A stretch of 64,000 bases of DNA from Gammaproteobacteria bacterium. Lineage in GTDB: Bacteria > Pseudomonadota > Gammaproteobacteria > Xanthomonadales > Wenzhouxiangellaceae. Each line of letters begins with the position of its first letter. Position 1 is the first letter of the stretch. The translations under genes were made by a program, and so were the position numbers. The DNA is taken from the NCBI GenBank assembly GCA_003567685.1, contig PWYW01000067.1, forward strand, positions 33,322 to 97,321. Reading direction: 5' to 3'. Shown here in pieces: positions 56,019-64,000 of this stretch. The notes beneath the pieces are model-generated. The model saw only the letters and a program-made list of their open reading frames with translations. It had not been told where the DNA came from and ran no database searches.

Positions 56019-57188
56019 CTACCGGGACGGACTGTCAAACGCCTGGCGCACCCAGGCAAGATAGGCGGGCTCGGTGGAAATCACCTTGCCCGGCGAATCC
56101 GACAGCTTGACCACCGGCTGGCCGTTGCATTCGGTCATCTTGATGACGATGTTGATCGGCGCATGACCGGTATCGTTGGTGAGGTTGGTGCCAATGCCGA
56201 ACGACACCTGGGCCTGGTCCCGGAAACGCTGCCAGATCGCCACGGCCTTGGGGATATCCAGCGCGTCGGAAAAGATCAGGCGGCGGGTGGTCGGGTCGAT
56301 GCGGTGGGCGCGGTAATGGTCGATCATCGCCTGGGCCCAGACGAAGGGGTCGCCGGAGTCCTGTCGGGCACCGTCGAACAGTTTGCAGAAGTACAAATCA
56401 AAGTCGCGCAGGAAGGCGTTCAGGCTGTAGGTGTCCGACAAGGCGATGCCAAGGTCGCCTCGGTATTCACGCGCCCACACGTCGAAAGCAAAGCGCTGGC
56501 TTTCGGCCAAACGTGGCCCCAGCGCCTGACAGGCCTGGATGAACTCATGCGCCATGGTGCCAATGGGCACCAGGTCCAGCTCGCGGGCCAGGCGCACGTT
56601 GCTTGTGCCGCGCAGGCTGCCGGGCACGGCCTCGACCAGCCGGCGAACCACCTCGTCATGCCATTCGCGAGAGAAGCGCCGTCGGGTGCCAAAGTCGGCA
56701 AAGACAAAGTCATCCGGCCGGTCCAGCGCGCGAAGCTGCGCGATCTTGTCATCCAGCCTGGCCCGACCTTCGGCCAGCTCGGCATCGGGATAGGCATGAC
56801 GGGCAAACAGCTCGCTGATGATGGCCAGCAGCGGCACTTCGAACAGAATGGTGTGCAACCAGGGGCCGCGAATGCGAAGATCAAGCTGGCCGTCAACCAC
56901 GCTTAGATGGACAAACCGGGTTTGCAACTGGAACAGCCGCAAGAATTCGATGAAATCCGGCTTCAGGTAACGCAGGCCAGACAGATACTCAAGCTCATCA
57001 TCACGGAAGCGCAGCGAACACAACTGATCGATTTCGGCTTCCAGCACCGGCAGTAACGGGGTCAGATCGACATCGGGCGTACGGCAGCGAAAGCGATACT
57101 CCACCTCGGCACCGGGAAACTGGTGCAGCACCACCTGCATCATCGACAGCTTGTAAATGTCGGTATCGAGCAGCGAGCGGATGATCAT
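56019..57188 (-). CDS. pncB: Nicotinate phosphoribosyltransferase
   Basis: 389 residues. DTDIYKLSMMQ start, RGTSNVRLARELDLVPIGTMAHE with the phosphorylated His region, and DSGDPFVWAQ. It converts nicotinate plus PRPP to NaMN, salvaging NAD. The start overlaps the pncA stop by 4 bp. Confidence 0.97.
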   Translation of the reverse strand: MIIRSLLDTDIYKLSMMQVVLHQFPGAEVEYRFRCRTPDVDLTPLLPVLEAEIDQLCSLRFRDDELEYLSGLRYLKPDFIEFLRLFQLQTRFVHLSVVDGQLDLRIRGPWLHTILFEVPLLAIISELFARHAYPDAELAEGRARLDDKIAQLRALDRPDDFVFADFGTRRRFSREWHDEVVRRLVEAVPGSLRGTSNVRLARELDLVPIGTMAHEFIQACQALGPRLAESQRFAFDVWAREYRGDLGIALSDTYSLNAFLRDFDLYFCKLFDGARQDSGDPFVWAQAMIDHYRAHRIDPTTRRLIFSDALDIPKAVAIWQRFRDQAQVSFGIGTNLTNDTGHAPINIVIKMTECNGQPVVKLSDSPGKVISTEPAYLAWVRQAFDSPSR

Positions 57189-57832
57189 TTGAGTTGTTCC
57201 AGCGCCTCGCTGTGCTCGATGATGATGACGCCGGACTCGCGCATTTCCTCAATGGCCTGTGCCGTGCTCTGTTCAGTGATGCCGCGACAGGCAGCCAGGT
57301 TCAGCACTGTGTTGAAGCCCTGGCGCACCAGCTGCAGCGCCGTGGCCTTGACGCAGTAATCGGTGGCCAGGCCGCCAACCAGCACCGTACTGATGGTGCG
57401 CGCCATCAGCCACTCGACCACACCGGTGCTCATGCGCTCGGCGACGTCGTGATAGCAGGCACCATACGGGTGCAGATCCGTCTCGACGCCCTTCCAGACG
57501 AAGAAATCGTAATCGACAGGTCGCGGCAAGCCCGGCAGCAACTCGAAACCCAGCGTGCCCGACACCGCATGCACCGGCCAGAACTCGGGCGCATTCGGCA
57601 GGCCCGTGCCACCTTGACCGATTTGCTCCGGCTGGTCCGTCACCCAGGCCGCGTTGGTGCTGTGCGCATCCTTCGAACCCAGCCGCCAGCCGGCAAAGAG
57701 CGCCTGTTTGTTCAATTCGTCGACAATTTCGTCGCCACCAGCGACCGGCAATTCATCCGGGCACAGCGGACTGAAGGTGCGCTGGGCGTCGACATCAAAA
57801 CTGGCCACGAATCGTTTATCGGCAATAAGCAT
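57185..57832 (-). CDS. pncA: Nicotinamidase
   Basis: 215 residues from MLIADKRFVA at 57832 (GGGATAGTGGA upstream). A longer frame starts at 57943 but its 37-residue extension is atypical. Isochorismatase-like fold with Asp13 (SFDVDAQ), lysine (LGSKDAHS), and cysteine (TDYCVKAT) forming the catalytic triad. It feeds nicotinate to PncB. Confidence 0.93.
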   Translation of the reverse strand: MLIADKRFVASFDVDAQRTFSPLCPDELPVAGGDEIVDELNKQALFAGWRLGSKDAHSTNAAWVTDQPEQIGQGGTGLPNAPEFWPVHAVSGTLGFELLPGLPRPVDYDFFVWKGVETDLHPYGACYHDVAERMSTGVVEWLMARTISTVLVGGLATDYCVKATALQLVRQGFNTVLNLAACRGITEQSTAQAIEEMRESGVIIIEHSEALEQLK

Positions 57833-58069
57833 TCCACTATCCCTGAATCTGGATGCCACATTATGCCCCGGCACCGGGCAATGAACGGTCAGCTCACCGG
57901 CAACCCTGCCAACCCGAAGTACAGGGGTTGAGCTCAAGGTCATTCCAGCAGTCCTGCCCCGCTCAAACAGGGCCTGCTTGACTCGCCGGCAGGACCCTTA
58001 TAGCCTTCAGAAGCTGACGGCATCAAGGCGGGGGTCGTCTTCAACGCCCTGGATTTCCGGAAATTTTTT
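57833..58069. other. Divergent intergenic region pncA / amidase
   Basis: About 237 bp between divergent starts. It holds GTCCTGCC / GGCAGGAC complementary segments near 57952-58000 but no clear promoter or known site by eye. Confidence 0.4.
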
Positions 58070-60583
58070 ATGCTCAAAACGACCGCTGTCAGAACCACCC
58101 TGCTGCCTGCTTTTTTCCTTTTTGGCCTTTGGCTTCTGCCCCCTTCGGCCCATGCAGACGCCAGCCGCTGGCTTTCGGCGGGCCAGGCAACGGCTGAACG
58201 CATCCAGATCTGCAGCGATTCGCAGCAACAACCAGCCTCGTCGCCTCGCGAGTTGCCAGAAACACTTCGCTACGAAGAACCCGGCGAACTGGCGCTGCTC
58301 GGCGCTGCCGTTCAGCAGTTTCTTATCGAGGATGACGGCGTGATTCTGGCAGACGACGAGTCCGGAATTGCTCGTCTTGGCCTGATGATCGACGGCCGCG
58401 ATATCGACCAGGTTCGCTGGCAATCGCGTGACCACCGGGGTGCGTGGAGCGAACCCGCCGAATTGGAGATCACCTGGCAGGAGGGGCTGGCGGTGGGGGC
58501 GCGCATCGACCCGGAACCGGCTGCCAACGCCGTGCGTCTTATCGCCCATACGGCCCAAATCGACTTCTTGTTGATGGAACAGTTGAAGGAACGGCCGGCA
58601 AGCACCCGACTGGCTCGCGATCTGCCGCTGGAGGTGGTGTCGGAGGCAACCACCGAATCACGCGATACGCCACCCGACATGATCACGCGGGCGCAATGGG
58701 GCTCGCGGAACACCGGCCTGTGTGGCTCTGTTCACAGCCCGACCCACCTGACGCTGCACCACACGGCAACACCCAACAACGATAGCCTGAGCCCGGCCGC
58801 GCGGATGCGGCAAATGCAAGCCTTCCATATCGACAACCGCGGGTGGTGCGATTTCGGCTATCACTACACCGTGGGAATCGATGGCAACCTGTATCAGGGA
58901 CGCATCACGCCAACGCGCACCGGCGCACATGTCGGAGGCGCCAACACCAACAACGTGGGTGTCAGCGTAGTCGGCAACTTCACCTCGTTCACCCCGCGCG
59001 AATCCCAACTGGCACGCACCGAATCCGTCAGCCGCTGGATCGTCGAGCAGTTTCCCATCCCGATCAATCGCAATAACATCCTCGGCCACCGGGATTGGCC
59101 GGGCCACACCACCAATGCCTGCCCGGGCGATCAGCTCTATCCGTGGCTGGACACCCTGGTGCAACTGTTGGACAATCCTCCCTGCCAGTCTGAATGCCCG
59201 ATCGGGTCGCAGCGTTGTGACGGCGAAGGACAACCCGAACTGTGCGTTGACGACGGTGCAGGCTGCGGCGTCTGGGAACCACAAGCCGCCTGCGAGTGTG
59301 GCGAAGTGTGCAGCGGCGGAAGCTGCCTCAGCGACCCGGAGATCTGCTGCACGGTACCGGTCAGCAACCCCAGCGACGTCTTTGCCGACCTGACGGCGGG
59401 CAGCGAGGACGCCGCCATCGCCGAGCGTTTGTTCGAACTGGACATCACCCAGGGCTGCCAGACCAGCCCCTTGCGCCTGTTCTGCCCGGAGTGCTTTACC
59501 CGTCGCTGGCAAGCCGCGACCTTCCTGGCCGGCGCGCTTGACCTGCCCGATGAACCGGCCGACCCGCCCACGTTTTCCGACGTGCCCGCCGATGCCCCGT
59601 ATGCCGGAGCCATCGAGGCACTGTTCAACGCCGGGCTGATCAACGGCTGTGGCAACGGCGAGTTCTGCCCGGAGCAGTTCATGTCACGCGCCCAGGCCGG
59701 CGTACTGCTGGCCAGCGCCAGCGGACGCACCGTGGTTGCCTATGACGAGCCCATCTTCAGTGACCTTGCCAGCGAACACTGGGCCCGCCCGGCGGCGGAA
59801 ACCCTGTATCGTCACTGCATGATCGACGCCTGCGGCGACGAGCCCCTGAGCTTCTGCCCGGACGACAACGCCAGCCGAATCGATTTCGCCCAGGGCCTGG
59901 CTGGCAGTCAGCAACTGATGGCGCCCGACGAACCGGAAAGTTGCTGCCGGCCTGGCGTGGTCGCCAATGCCGACCCGATGTTTGCCGATATGCCCGAGGG
60001 TACCGACCGCACCCTGGCCGCGCGGCTTCTGGCCGAGGAAGGCATCAGCCAGGGCTGCGCCAGCGACCCGCAAATGTTCTGCGGCAGTTGTACATTGGTG
60101 CGGGCCGAGGCCGCCACCCTGCTGTTCAACACCCTGGGCATTGAAGCAAGCCCGCCAACCAGCCCTACCTTTGCTGATGTACCACCCGAGCACCCGCACT
60201 TCGTCGCGATTGAAGCGCTGGCGGCAGCCAACCTGGTCAGCGGATGCGGTGACGGACTGTTCTGCCCCGACCGCGCCCTGCGCCGCAGCGAGGCCGCCAG
60301 CCTGATTGCCAATGCCATCGGCCTTATGCCCGAAGACGCCCCGCCCGCCTCGGCCTACCGTGACGTTTCGGCAGACGATTGGTTTGGCTGGTCGGTCAAC
60401 GCATTGGAACAGGGCTGCGTTCTCGAGCCCTGCAGCGTCGACGAGAGCCGCTTCTGCCCGGAAGCCGCCATCCTGCGCGAAGATTTTGCCCTGTTCCTGG
60501 CCCGAGCATTCGGCCTGGGAGAGATCGGCCAGCAAAGCTGCCTGGTTCGTTCAGGCGACATCTTCCGCGACCGCTTCGAATAA
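58070..60583 (+). CDS. Secreted PGRP/N-acetylmuramoyl-L-alanine amidase with Cys-rich SLH-like repeats
   Basis: 837 residues. Signal peptide about 1-29. A beta-rich N-terminal domain is at about 60-170. A PGRP/amidase_2 domain (about 203-365) has zinc ligands His230/231 (LTLHHTAT), His340 (LGHRDW) and Cys351 (NACPGD). A Cys-rich spacer lies at about 371-430. Then come six degenerate SLH-like units (about 435-815), each with FxD..., a GC pair and a FCPxxxxxR motif. It ends GDIFRDRFE. It likely cleaves or binds peptidoglycan outside the cell. The architecture, amidase plus disulfide-type SLH repeats, is unusual. Only a weak ribosome site is visible. Confidence 0.9.
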   Translation: MLKTTAVRTTLLPAFFLFGLWLLPPSAHADASRWLSAGQATAERIQICSDSQQQPASSPRELPETLRYEEPGELALLGAAVQQFLIEDDGVILADDESGIARLGLMIDGRDIDQVRWQSRDHRGAWSEPAELEITWQEGLAVGARIDPEPAANAVRLIAHTAQIDFLLMEQLKERPASTRLARDLPLEVVSEATTESRDTPPDMITRAQWGSRNTGLCGSVHSPTHLTLHHTATPNNDSLSPAARMRQMQAFHIDNRGWCDFGYHYTVGIDGNLYQGRITPTRTGAHVGGANTNNVGVSVVGNFTSFTPRESQLARTESVSRWIVEQFPIPINRNNILGHRDWPGHTTNACPGDQLYPWLDTLVQLLDNPPCQSECPIGSQRCDGEGQPELCVDDGAGCGVWEPQAACECGEVCSGGSCLSDPEICCTVPVSNPSDVFADLTAGSEDAAIAERLFELDITQGCQTSPLRLFCPECFTRRWQAATFLAGALDLPDEPADPPTFSDVPADAPYAGAIEALFNAGLINGCGNGEFCPEQFMSRAQAGVLLASASGRTVVAYDEPIFSDLASEHWARPAAETLYRHCMIDACGDEPLSFCPDDNASRIDFAQGLAGSQQLMAPDEPESCCRPGVVANADPMFADMPEGTDRTLAARLLAEEGISQGCASDPQMFCGSCTLVRAEAATLLFNTLGIEASPPTSPTFADVPPEHPHFVAIEALAAANLVSGCGDGLFCPDRALRRSEAASLIANAIGLMPEDAPPASAYRDVSADDWFGWSVNALEQGCVLEPCSVDESRFCPEAAILREDFALFLARAFGLGEIGQQSCLVRSGDIFRDRFE

Positions 60584-60598
60584 TGCCGACGACAAAAG

Positions 60599-60624
60599 CA
60601 GCCCCCCAATGAACCGGGGGGCTG
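60599..60624 (-). terminator. Terminator between convergent genes
   Basis: Perfect 9-bp stem (CAGCCCCCC / GGGGGGCTG) with an 8-nt loop. On the minus strand it is followed by TTTTGTC, so it best serves the 60635-61264 gene, but the hairpin can act on both strands. Confidence 0.7.
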
Positions 60625-60634
60625 TGGCCGAAAC

Positions 60635-61264
60635 TTACCTGGACTGCCCCAGGACACCGCGCCGCTGCAGCCAGGCGCTTAACAAGTGGACTGGCAGCAG
60701 CAGGACGACAAGCCAGCCGACCAGCAAAACCGGCAGGTAGATCACAGTGGGCCAGTCGCCCATGCCGATCAAAACCGCCTCGTGCGCCAGGTTGATGTTG
60801 CGCTCGGGCTCGGTCAGCCACCAGCTTGCCGGCACCAGCACGGCCACGAAAGCCGCCTGCCAGGGCAAGGCGCGGCGATCATAGCCCAGGCGATAGACGG
60901 CATAGCCGCTCACCACCGGCAAGAACAGGTGGTACAGCGACAGCAACTTGGCCGAGGTGGGGAAATCCGGGTCGAGCATGTAGGCCGTACCGCCAATCGG
61001 GTGGACGCCAACCAGCCAGGCAGTGGCCAGGTCAATCCCCCAGAACAGGCCCAGCAGCGACACCATCAGCCACTGGGTAGACAACAGAAAGCGGCTGTTC
61101 AACCACAGCCCGATCAGAATGAAAAAATTGGCCAGGTTGCAGGCCCAGAGAAAATTCTGCGGACCGAGCATGATGACGACCGACGGCGCCCACAACACAA
61201 TCCAGGCGGTGAAGACCAGCTTCAGCGCCAAAGGCAGGCGGAATTGTTCGGGGTCAGGCCGCAT
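60635..61264 (-). CDS. Multi-pass membrane protein of unknown function
   Basis: 209 residues, six to seven hydrophobic helices. Includes MLGPQNFLWACNLANFFILIG, GIDLATAWLVGVHPIGGTAY, and histidine pairs (SLYHLF; LPVHLLS). No family recognised. It follows the exonuclease gene on the same strand by 12 bp. Confidence 0.75.
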   Translation of the reverse strand: MRPDPEQFRLPLALKLVFTAWIVLWAPSVVIMLGPQNFLWACNLANFFILIGLWLNSRFLLSTQWLMVSLLGLFWGIDLATAWLVGVHPIGGTAYMLDPDFPTSAKLLSLYHLFLPVVSGYAVYRLGYDRRALPWQAAFVAVLVPASWWLTEPERNINLAHEAVLIGMGDWPTVIYLPVLLVGWLVVLLLPVHLLSAWLQRRGVLGQSR

Positions 61265-61276
61265 GGGCCTGAAAGC

Positions 61277-61903
61277 TTAACAGGCTGCCGACATGGCCTC
61301 GACATACCGCTGCACGCAGCGATCCAGCTGGTTCCGATTCGCCGCTTGCAGCTTCAGCAGCAAATCGCAGCTTACCGAGTTCAGCTCGAAGCGGTGAGCC
61401 ACCTCCTGCTGCAAGCGCACAAACAAGTGCGCGGTGCATTCAGCATCAGCCAGGGCGCGGTGATAACGGCCCGCCGCCGGCAGACCCAGCGCACGCACCA
61501 GCGTAGCCAGCTTGTGATTGGGCGCCTGCGGAAACAAGCGGCGCGACAGCAGCAGCGAGCAGACAAAAGGCGACGGCTGGTGTGAATACAGGCTTGCGGT
61601 ACTGGCCTGCCAGAACTTGCGATCAAACGCGGCATTGTGGGCCACGATGGGATCGCCCCCGGCGAACTCAGCCGCCTGGGCCATCACCTGCACCACCGGC
61701 GGCGCGCGCCGCACCATGGCATTGGTGATGCCGGTAAAGGCCTCGATATCGGCCGGAATCCGCACCCCGGGGTTCATCAGGCTCTGGAAGCGATCGACGA
61801 TTTCCCCCTCCCGCACCCGCACCACCGCAATCTCGGTCGGTCGTGCGCCCATCGCTGGCGAAAGGCCGGTGGTTTCGAAATCGATGACGGCGTAGTCGGT
61901 CAT
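61277..61903 (-). CDS. DEDDh 3'-5' exonuclease (DnaQ/PolC-like)
   Basis: 208 residues. Exonuclease motifs in order: IDFETTGLSPAMGARPTEIA, IVAHNAAFDRKFW, and HRALADAECTAHLF. It resembles the proofreading or RNase T-type family. Substrate not identifiable. Separate from the sbcB exonuclease. Confidence 0.93.
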   Translation of the reverse strand: MTDYAVIDFETTGLSPAMGARPTEIAVVRVREGEIVDRFQSLMNPGVRIPADIEAFTGITNAMVRRAPPVVQVMAQAAEFAGGDPIVAHNAAFDRKFWQASTASLYSHQPSPFVCSLLLSRRLFPQAPNHKLATLVRALGLPAAGRYHRALADAECTAHLFVRLQQEVAHRFELNSVSCDLLLKLQAANRNQLDRCVQRYVEAMSAAC

Positions 61904-62154
61904 GGGATTACACGGCAGAAGCGTTCAGGCAGTATACGTGGCCAGCGACTCCCAAGCTTCTGGCGATCAATCTATTCAACGGATGGCGCTCTGTGCCGGT
62001 GTTCTTGATGCTCTGCCGTAGCCTGTATCAATTTCCGCCAATCCATTTCTTTTCAGCAACAAACACACACGAGCAAATTATTACTTTTAATCATGTACTT
62101 GCCCAATTTATTTTTTGCAGGTATCTTTTCATCTATCTTTTCATTTAAAAGCTT
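61904..62154. other. AT-rich gap with tandem 12-mer before yjjJ
   Basis: About 250 bp, clearly more A+T-rich from about 62030 on. A tandem 12-bp repeat (TATCTTTTCATC at 62122-62133, TATCTTTTCATT at 62134-62145) lies 9 bp before the yjjJ ATG, where a repressor could bind. No gene seen. Confidence 0.55.
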
Positions 62155-63429
62155 ATGGACGATCTGCGGCGACTACTTTGGCGGCAAGGCCCAACACCCG
62201 GCGCCACCCTGACTCGCCAACTTGGCATCAGCCCGGCAACGCTATCCCGCCGGGTTGTGGCCGCGCGCGGGCAAATCGTGCGCATTGGAAAAACGCGTGG
62301 CGCCCGCTACGGGCTACTGAACGAGATCCCGGGCATAGGCGCGCAGTGGCCAATCTGGGAAATCAGTGCTGATGGCAACCCATTGCCGCGCGGCAAACTG
62401 CACTGGCTGCACGGTCCGGCCAGCTACTGGGAAACAACCAACGGCAAGGGGCAGCTTTTCGAGGGTATGCCGCCCTTCATCGCGGACATGGCGCCGCAGG
62501 GTTTTCTTGGGCAGTTGTTCTCGCGTCGCTTTCCAGAGCTGGAGTTTCCAGCCCGCCTTGGCGACTGGCAGGAATCGCACGTAATGAAGGCCCTGGTACT
62601 GCGCGGCGAAGACCTTCCCGGCAACATCATCATCGGCACCGTCTCGATGGACCGTTTTCTTGAATCCACGCAGACCGCAAATCATTCCGTCGACTATCCA
62701 GCAATCAGCCGAGCTTTGGTCGAACGTGGCAATGGCTCGTCGGCTGCCGGCGAATTCCCGAAATTCACCACCTTCAATGGCGAACACCACCTGCTGATCA
62801 AATTCACCGCCGGCGACCAGTCCCCGGCCGACCGGCGCTGGCGCGACCTGCTGTTGTGTGAACACCACGCTGCCGTCACTCTGGCCAATGCCGGCATTCC
62901 AAGCGCTGTCACTCAGCCAGTCGAACAGGCGCAGCAACTGTTCCTGGAAATACAACGTTTTGATCGCTGCGGCGCGCGTGGACGACGCCCTGTGCTGACG
63001 CTGGCCGCCATCGATGATGCCTGGTTTGGCTATCGGGACAAGTGGAGCCTGGCGGCGCAGCGATTGCTTGATGGTGGCTGGATAAGCACAGACCACCACC
63101 GCCGGATACTGCTACTGGAAGCCTTCGGCCAACTCATCCACAACAATGATCGCCACTTCGGCAATCTGGCGTTCTTCTGGCAACCGGGTGCAGACACACC
63201 GCAACTGGAACTGGCACCGATCTACGACATGCTACCCATGGCCCTGGCACCGGCCGCCAACGGCATGCTGCCGCAAGCCCCACCACAACCGCCTTCGCCC
63301 ACGGCAATGCTCCTGCCGGTGTGGGACCAGGCAAACAAGCTTGCCGAGCAATTCCGCGCACGGGTCAGTGCCGACAAGGCGGTTAGCGGGCAATTCAAGC
63401 AACTGCTTGCCGATTCAAGCAGACATTAG
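62155..63429 (+). CDS. yjjJ: HipA-like kinase with N-terminal HTH (YjjJ family)
   Basis: 424 residues. N-terminal winged-helix segment (about 1-50, LTRQLGISPATLSRRVVAARG). HipA_N/C kinase domain follows: Gly/Ser-rich loop NGSSAAGEFPKF (about 193-204) in the place of the HipA phosphoacceptor loop, catalytic NNDRHFGN with Asp332, and metal Asp358 (YDML). HipA kinases phosphorylate GltX. No separate hipB antitoxin is adjacent, but the fused HTH may self-regulate. The ATG lacks a clear ribosome site. Confidence 0.9.
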   Translation: MDDLRRLLWRQGPTPGATLTRQLGISPATLSRRVVAARGQIVRIGKTRGARYGLLNEIPGIGAQWPIWEISADGNPLPRGKLHWLHGPASYWETTNGKGQLFEGMPPFIADMAPQGFLGQLFSRRFPELEFPARLGDWQESHVMKALVLRGEDLPGNIIIGTVSMDRFLESTQTANHSVDYPAISRALVERGNGSSAAGEFPKFTTFNGEHHLLIKFTAGDQSPADRRWRDLLLCEHHAAVTLANAGIPSAVTQPVEQAQQLFLEIQRFDRCGARGRRPVLTLAAIDDAWFGYRDKWSLAAQRLLDGGWISTDHHRRILLLEAFGQLIHNNDRHFGNLAFFWQPGADTPQLELAPIYDMLPMALAPAANGMLPQAPPQPPSPTAMLLPVWDQANKLAEQFRARVSADKAVSGQFKQLLADSSRH

Positions 63430-63509
63430 CAAGCCTCTGCGCGGTTGTTACTGCAACAGCAAGCTACCGGCAGGAATCGGGCGCCAGGCGGCTACGGCTG
63501 ATCTCGCGC

Positions 63510-63515
63510 TACACT
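63510..63515 (+). promoter_or_regulatory. Candidate -10 box before 63531
   Basis: TACACT in CGCGCTACACT, 15 bp before the ATG. Confidence 0.4.
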
Positions 63516-63530
63516 GAAAGCAAGCATTCA

Positions 63531-64000
63531 ATGATGACAAGGCCCTGGATGATGTCCGAACCTTCTACCGACGAACATCTCAACTCAAGAAAAAGCCGGC
63601 GGGGACTTTGGATCAGCCTTGGCCTGGTCGGCATCACCGTCATTGCCTTGCTGGGTGCACTGCTTTGGCGCGGCGGCGCTTCTCTGGGGTTTCTGGTCGC
63701 CTTTGTCGTGTTGCTGCCGGTGACGCTGGCTTCAGTGCTGGTGCAGTGGTGGCCGATAGGCCGGAAATTGCGAGAAACGAACCGCAAGACCTGGTGGCGC
63801 CATGCAACCATCGCCATGGGTGTTTCGCTGACCGTTTGCGCGGCACTGACCCTGGTTCTGGGTGTGGCGTGGTCGGGCAGCCGAGTCGGCAACATGCTGC
63901 TGGTATCCGGCATCGCCTTGTTGCCGCCGGCCGCCCTGAGTGGCCTGCTGGCCACACTTGGCTCCCGCGCAAACGAATTGAAAAGTTTGCTGGAAAGGAA
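63531..64000 (+). CDS. Membrane protein, unknown function (3' truncated)
   Basis: Open from 63531 to the window end, at least 156 residues. Four hydrophobic segments: LWISLGLVGITVIALLGALL, SLGFLVAFVVLLPVTLASVL, TIAMGVSLTVCAALTLVLGV, and NMLLVSGIALLPPAALSGLL. The first of several ATGs was used; 63552 is an alternative. No family recognised. It may pair with something beyond the edge. Confidence 0.65.
   Translation, partial: MMTRPWMMSEPSTDEHLNSRKSRRGLWISLGLVGITVIALLGALLWRGGASLGFLVAFVVLLPVTLASVLVQWWPIGRKLRETNRKTWWRHATIAMGVSLTVCAALTLVLGVAWSGSRVGNMLLVSGIALLPPAALSGLLATLGSRANELKSLLER

Noticed and set aside
63509..63955. Minus-strand ORF of 148 residues near the right edge
   Set aside because: The plus-strand frame from 63531 has clear membrane segments and a -10 box. 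The minus frame is Arg/Pro/Thr-rich.

Overview
The window is about 64 kb of GC-rich bacterial chromosome with dense, largely operonic genes. Gene content (complete system I cytochrome c maturation, SecDF-YajC, queA-tgt, dnaX-ybaB-recR with 4.5S RNA, bacterial-type kynurenine genes, secreted S8/S9 peptidases, BCCT transporter) points to an aerobic to facultative Gammaproteobacterium. The style of the secreted proteins (C-termini ending IFRDRF, PPC-tailed subtilase, Cys-rich SLH-like repeats) resembles Lysobacterales/Wenzhouxiangellaceae. That placement is an inference from gene content only.

Layout. 1-1.3 kb: end of an FG-GAP beta-propeller surface protein. 1.3-9 kb (minus strand): small membrane protein, MATE exporter, a voltage-sensor-like protein without a pore, glutamate dehydrogenase, and a fused TRAP permease with its TAXI binding protein. 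9-15 kb (minus): a small exported protein, secF, secD, yajC, tgt, queA. 15-20 kb (plus): a tightly overlapping tryptophan/kynurenine catabolic operon (ACMS decarboxylase, formamidase-like cyclase, kynureninase, kynurenine 3-monooxygenase) ending in a VTT membrane protein, preceded by three hairpins. 20-21.7 kb: glutathione reductase. 21.9-28.8 kb: ccmABCDEFGHI, including a short ccmD, behind an apparent FNR/Anr-controlled promoter. 28.9-31 kb: DUF47 protein and Pit phosphate transporter. 31-34 kb: YihY, a 428-bp transposon-like element, murJ, then rpsT. 34-38 kb: uspA-like gene, lytic transglycosylase, SDR, histidine phosphatase, GlsB/YeaQ, msrA. 38-44 kb: a second, 172-bp element, sbcB, a DnaA-box inverted repeat, a ComEA-like protein, recR, ybaB, dnaX and the SRP RNA. 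44-46.5 kb: S8 subtilase with a perfect CRP-type site and a long structured leader. 46.6-50 kb: BCCT transporter, tesB, UPF0149. 50-58 kb (minus): a probable operon pncA-pncB-TPR/GGDEF-amidohydrolase-S9 peptidase. 58-64 kb: a large secreted PGRP/amidase with Cys-rich SLH-like repeats, a membrane protein, a DEDDh exonuclease, the HipA-like YjjJ, and a truncated membrane protein at the right edge.

Most of the window is housekeeping. The items that deserve attention are the two ORF-free elements with inverted repeats (one with an 8-bp target duplication), the leader of the S8 peptidase gene, the FNR-type box before ccm, the paired DnaA boxes after sbcB, the pore-less voltage-sensor protein, the C-terminal IFRDRF tail shared by two otherwise unrelated surface proteins, and heptanucleotide repeat tracts at two distant intergenic sites.
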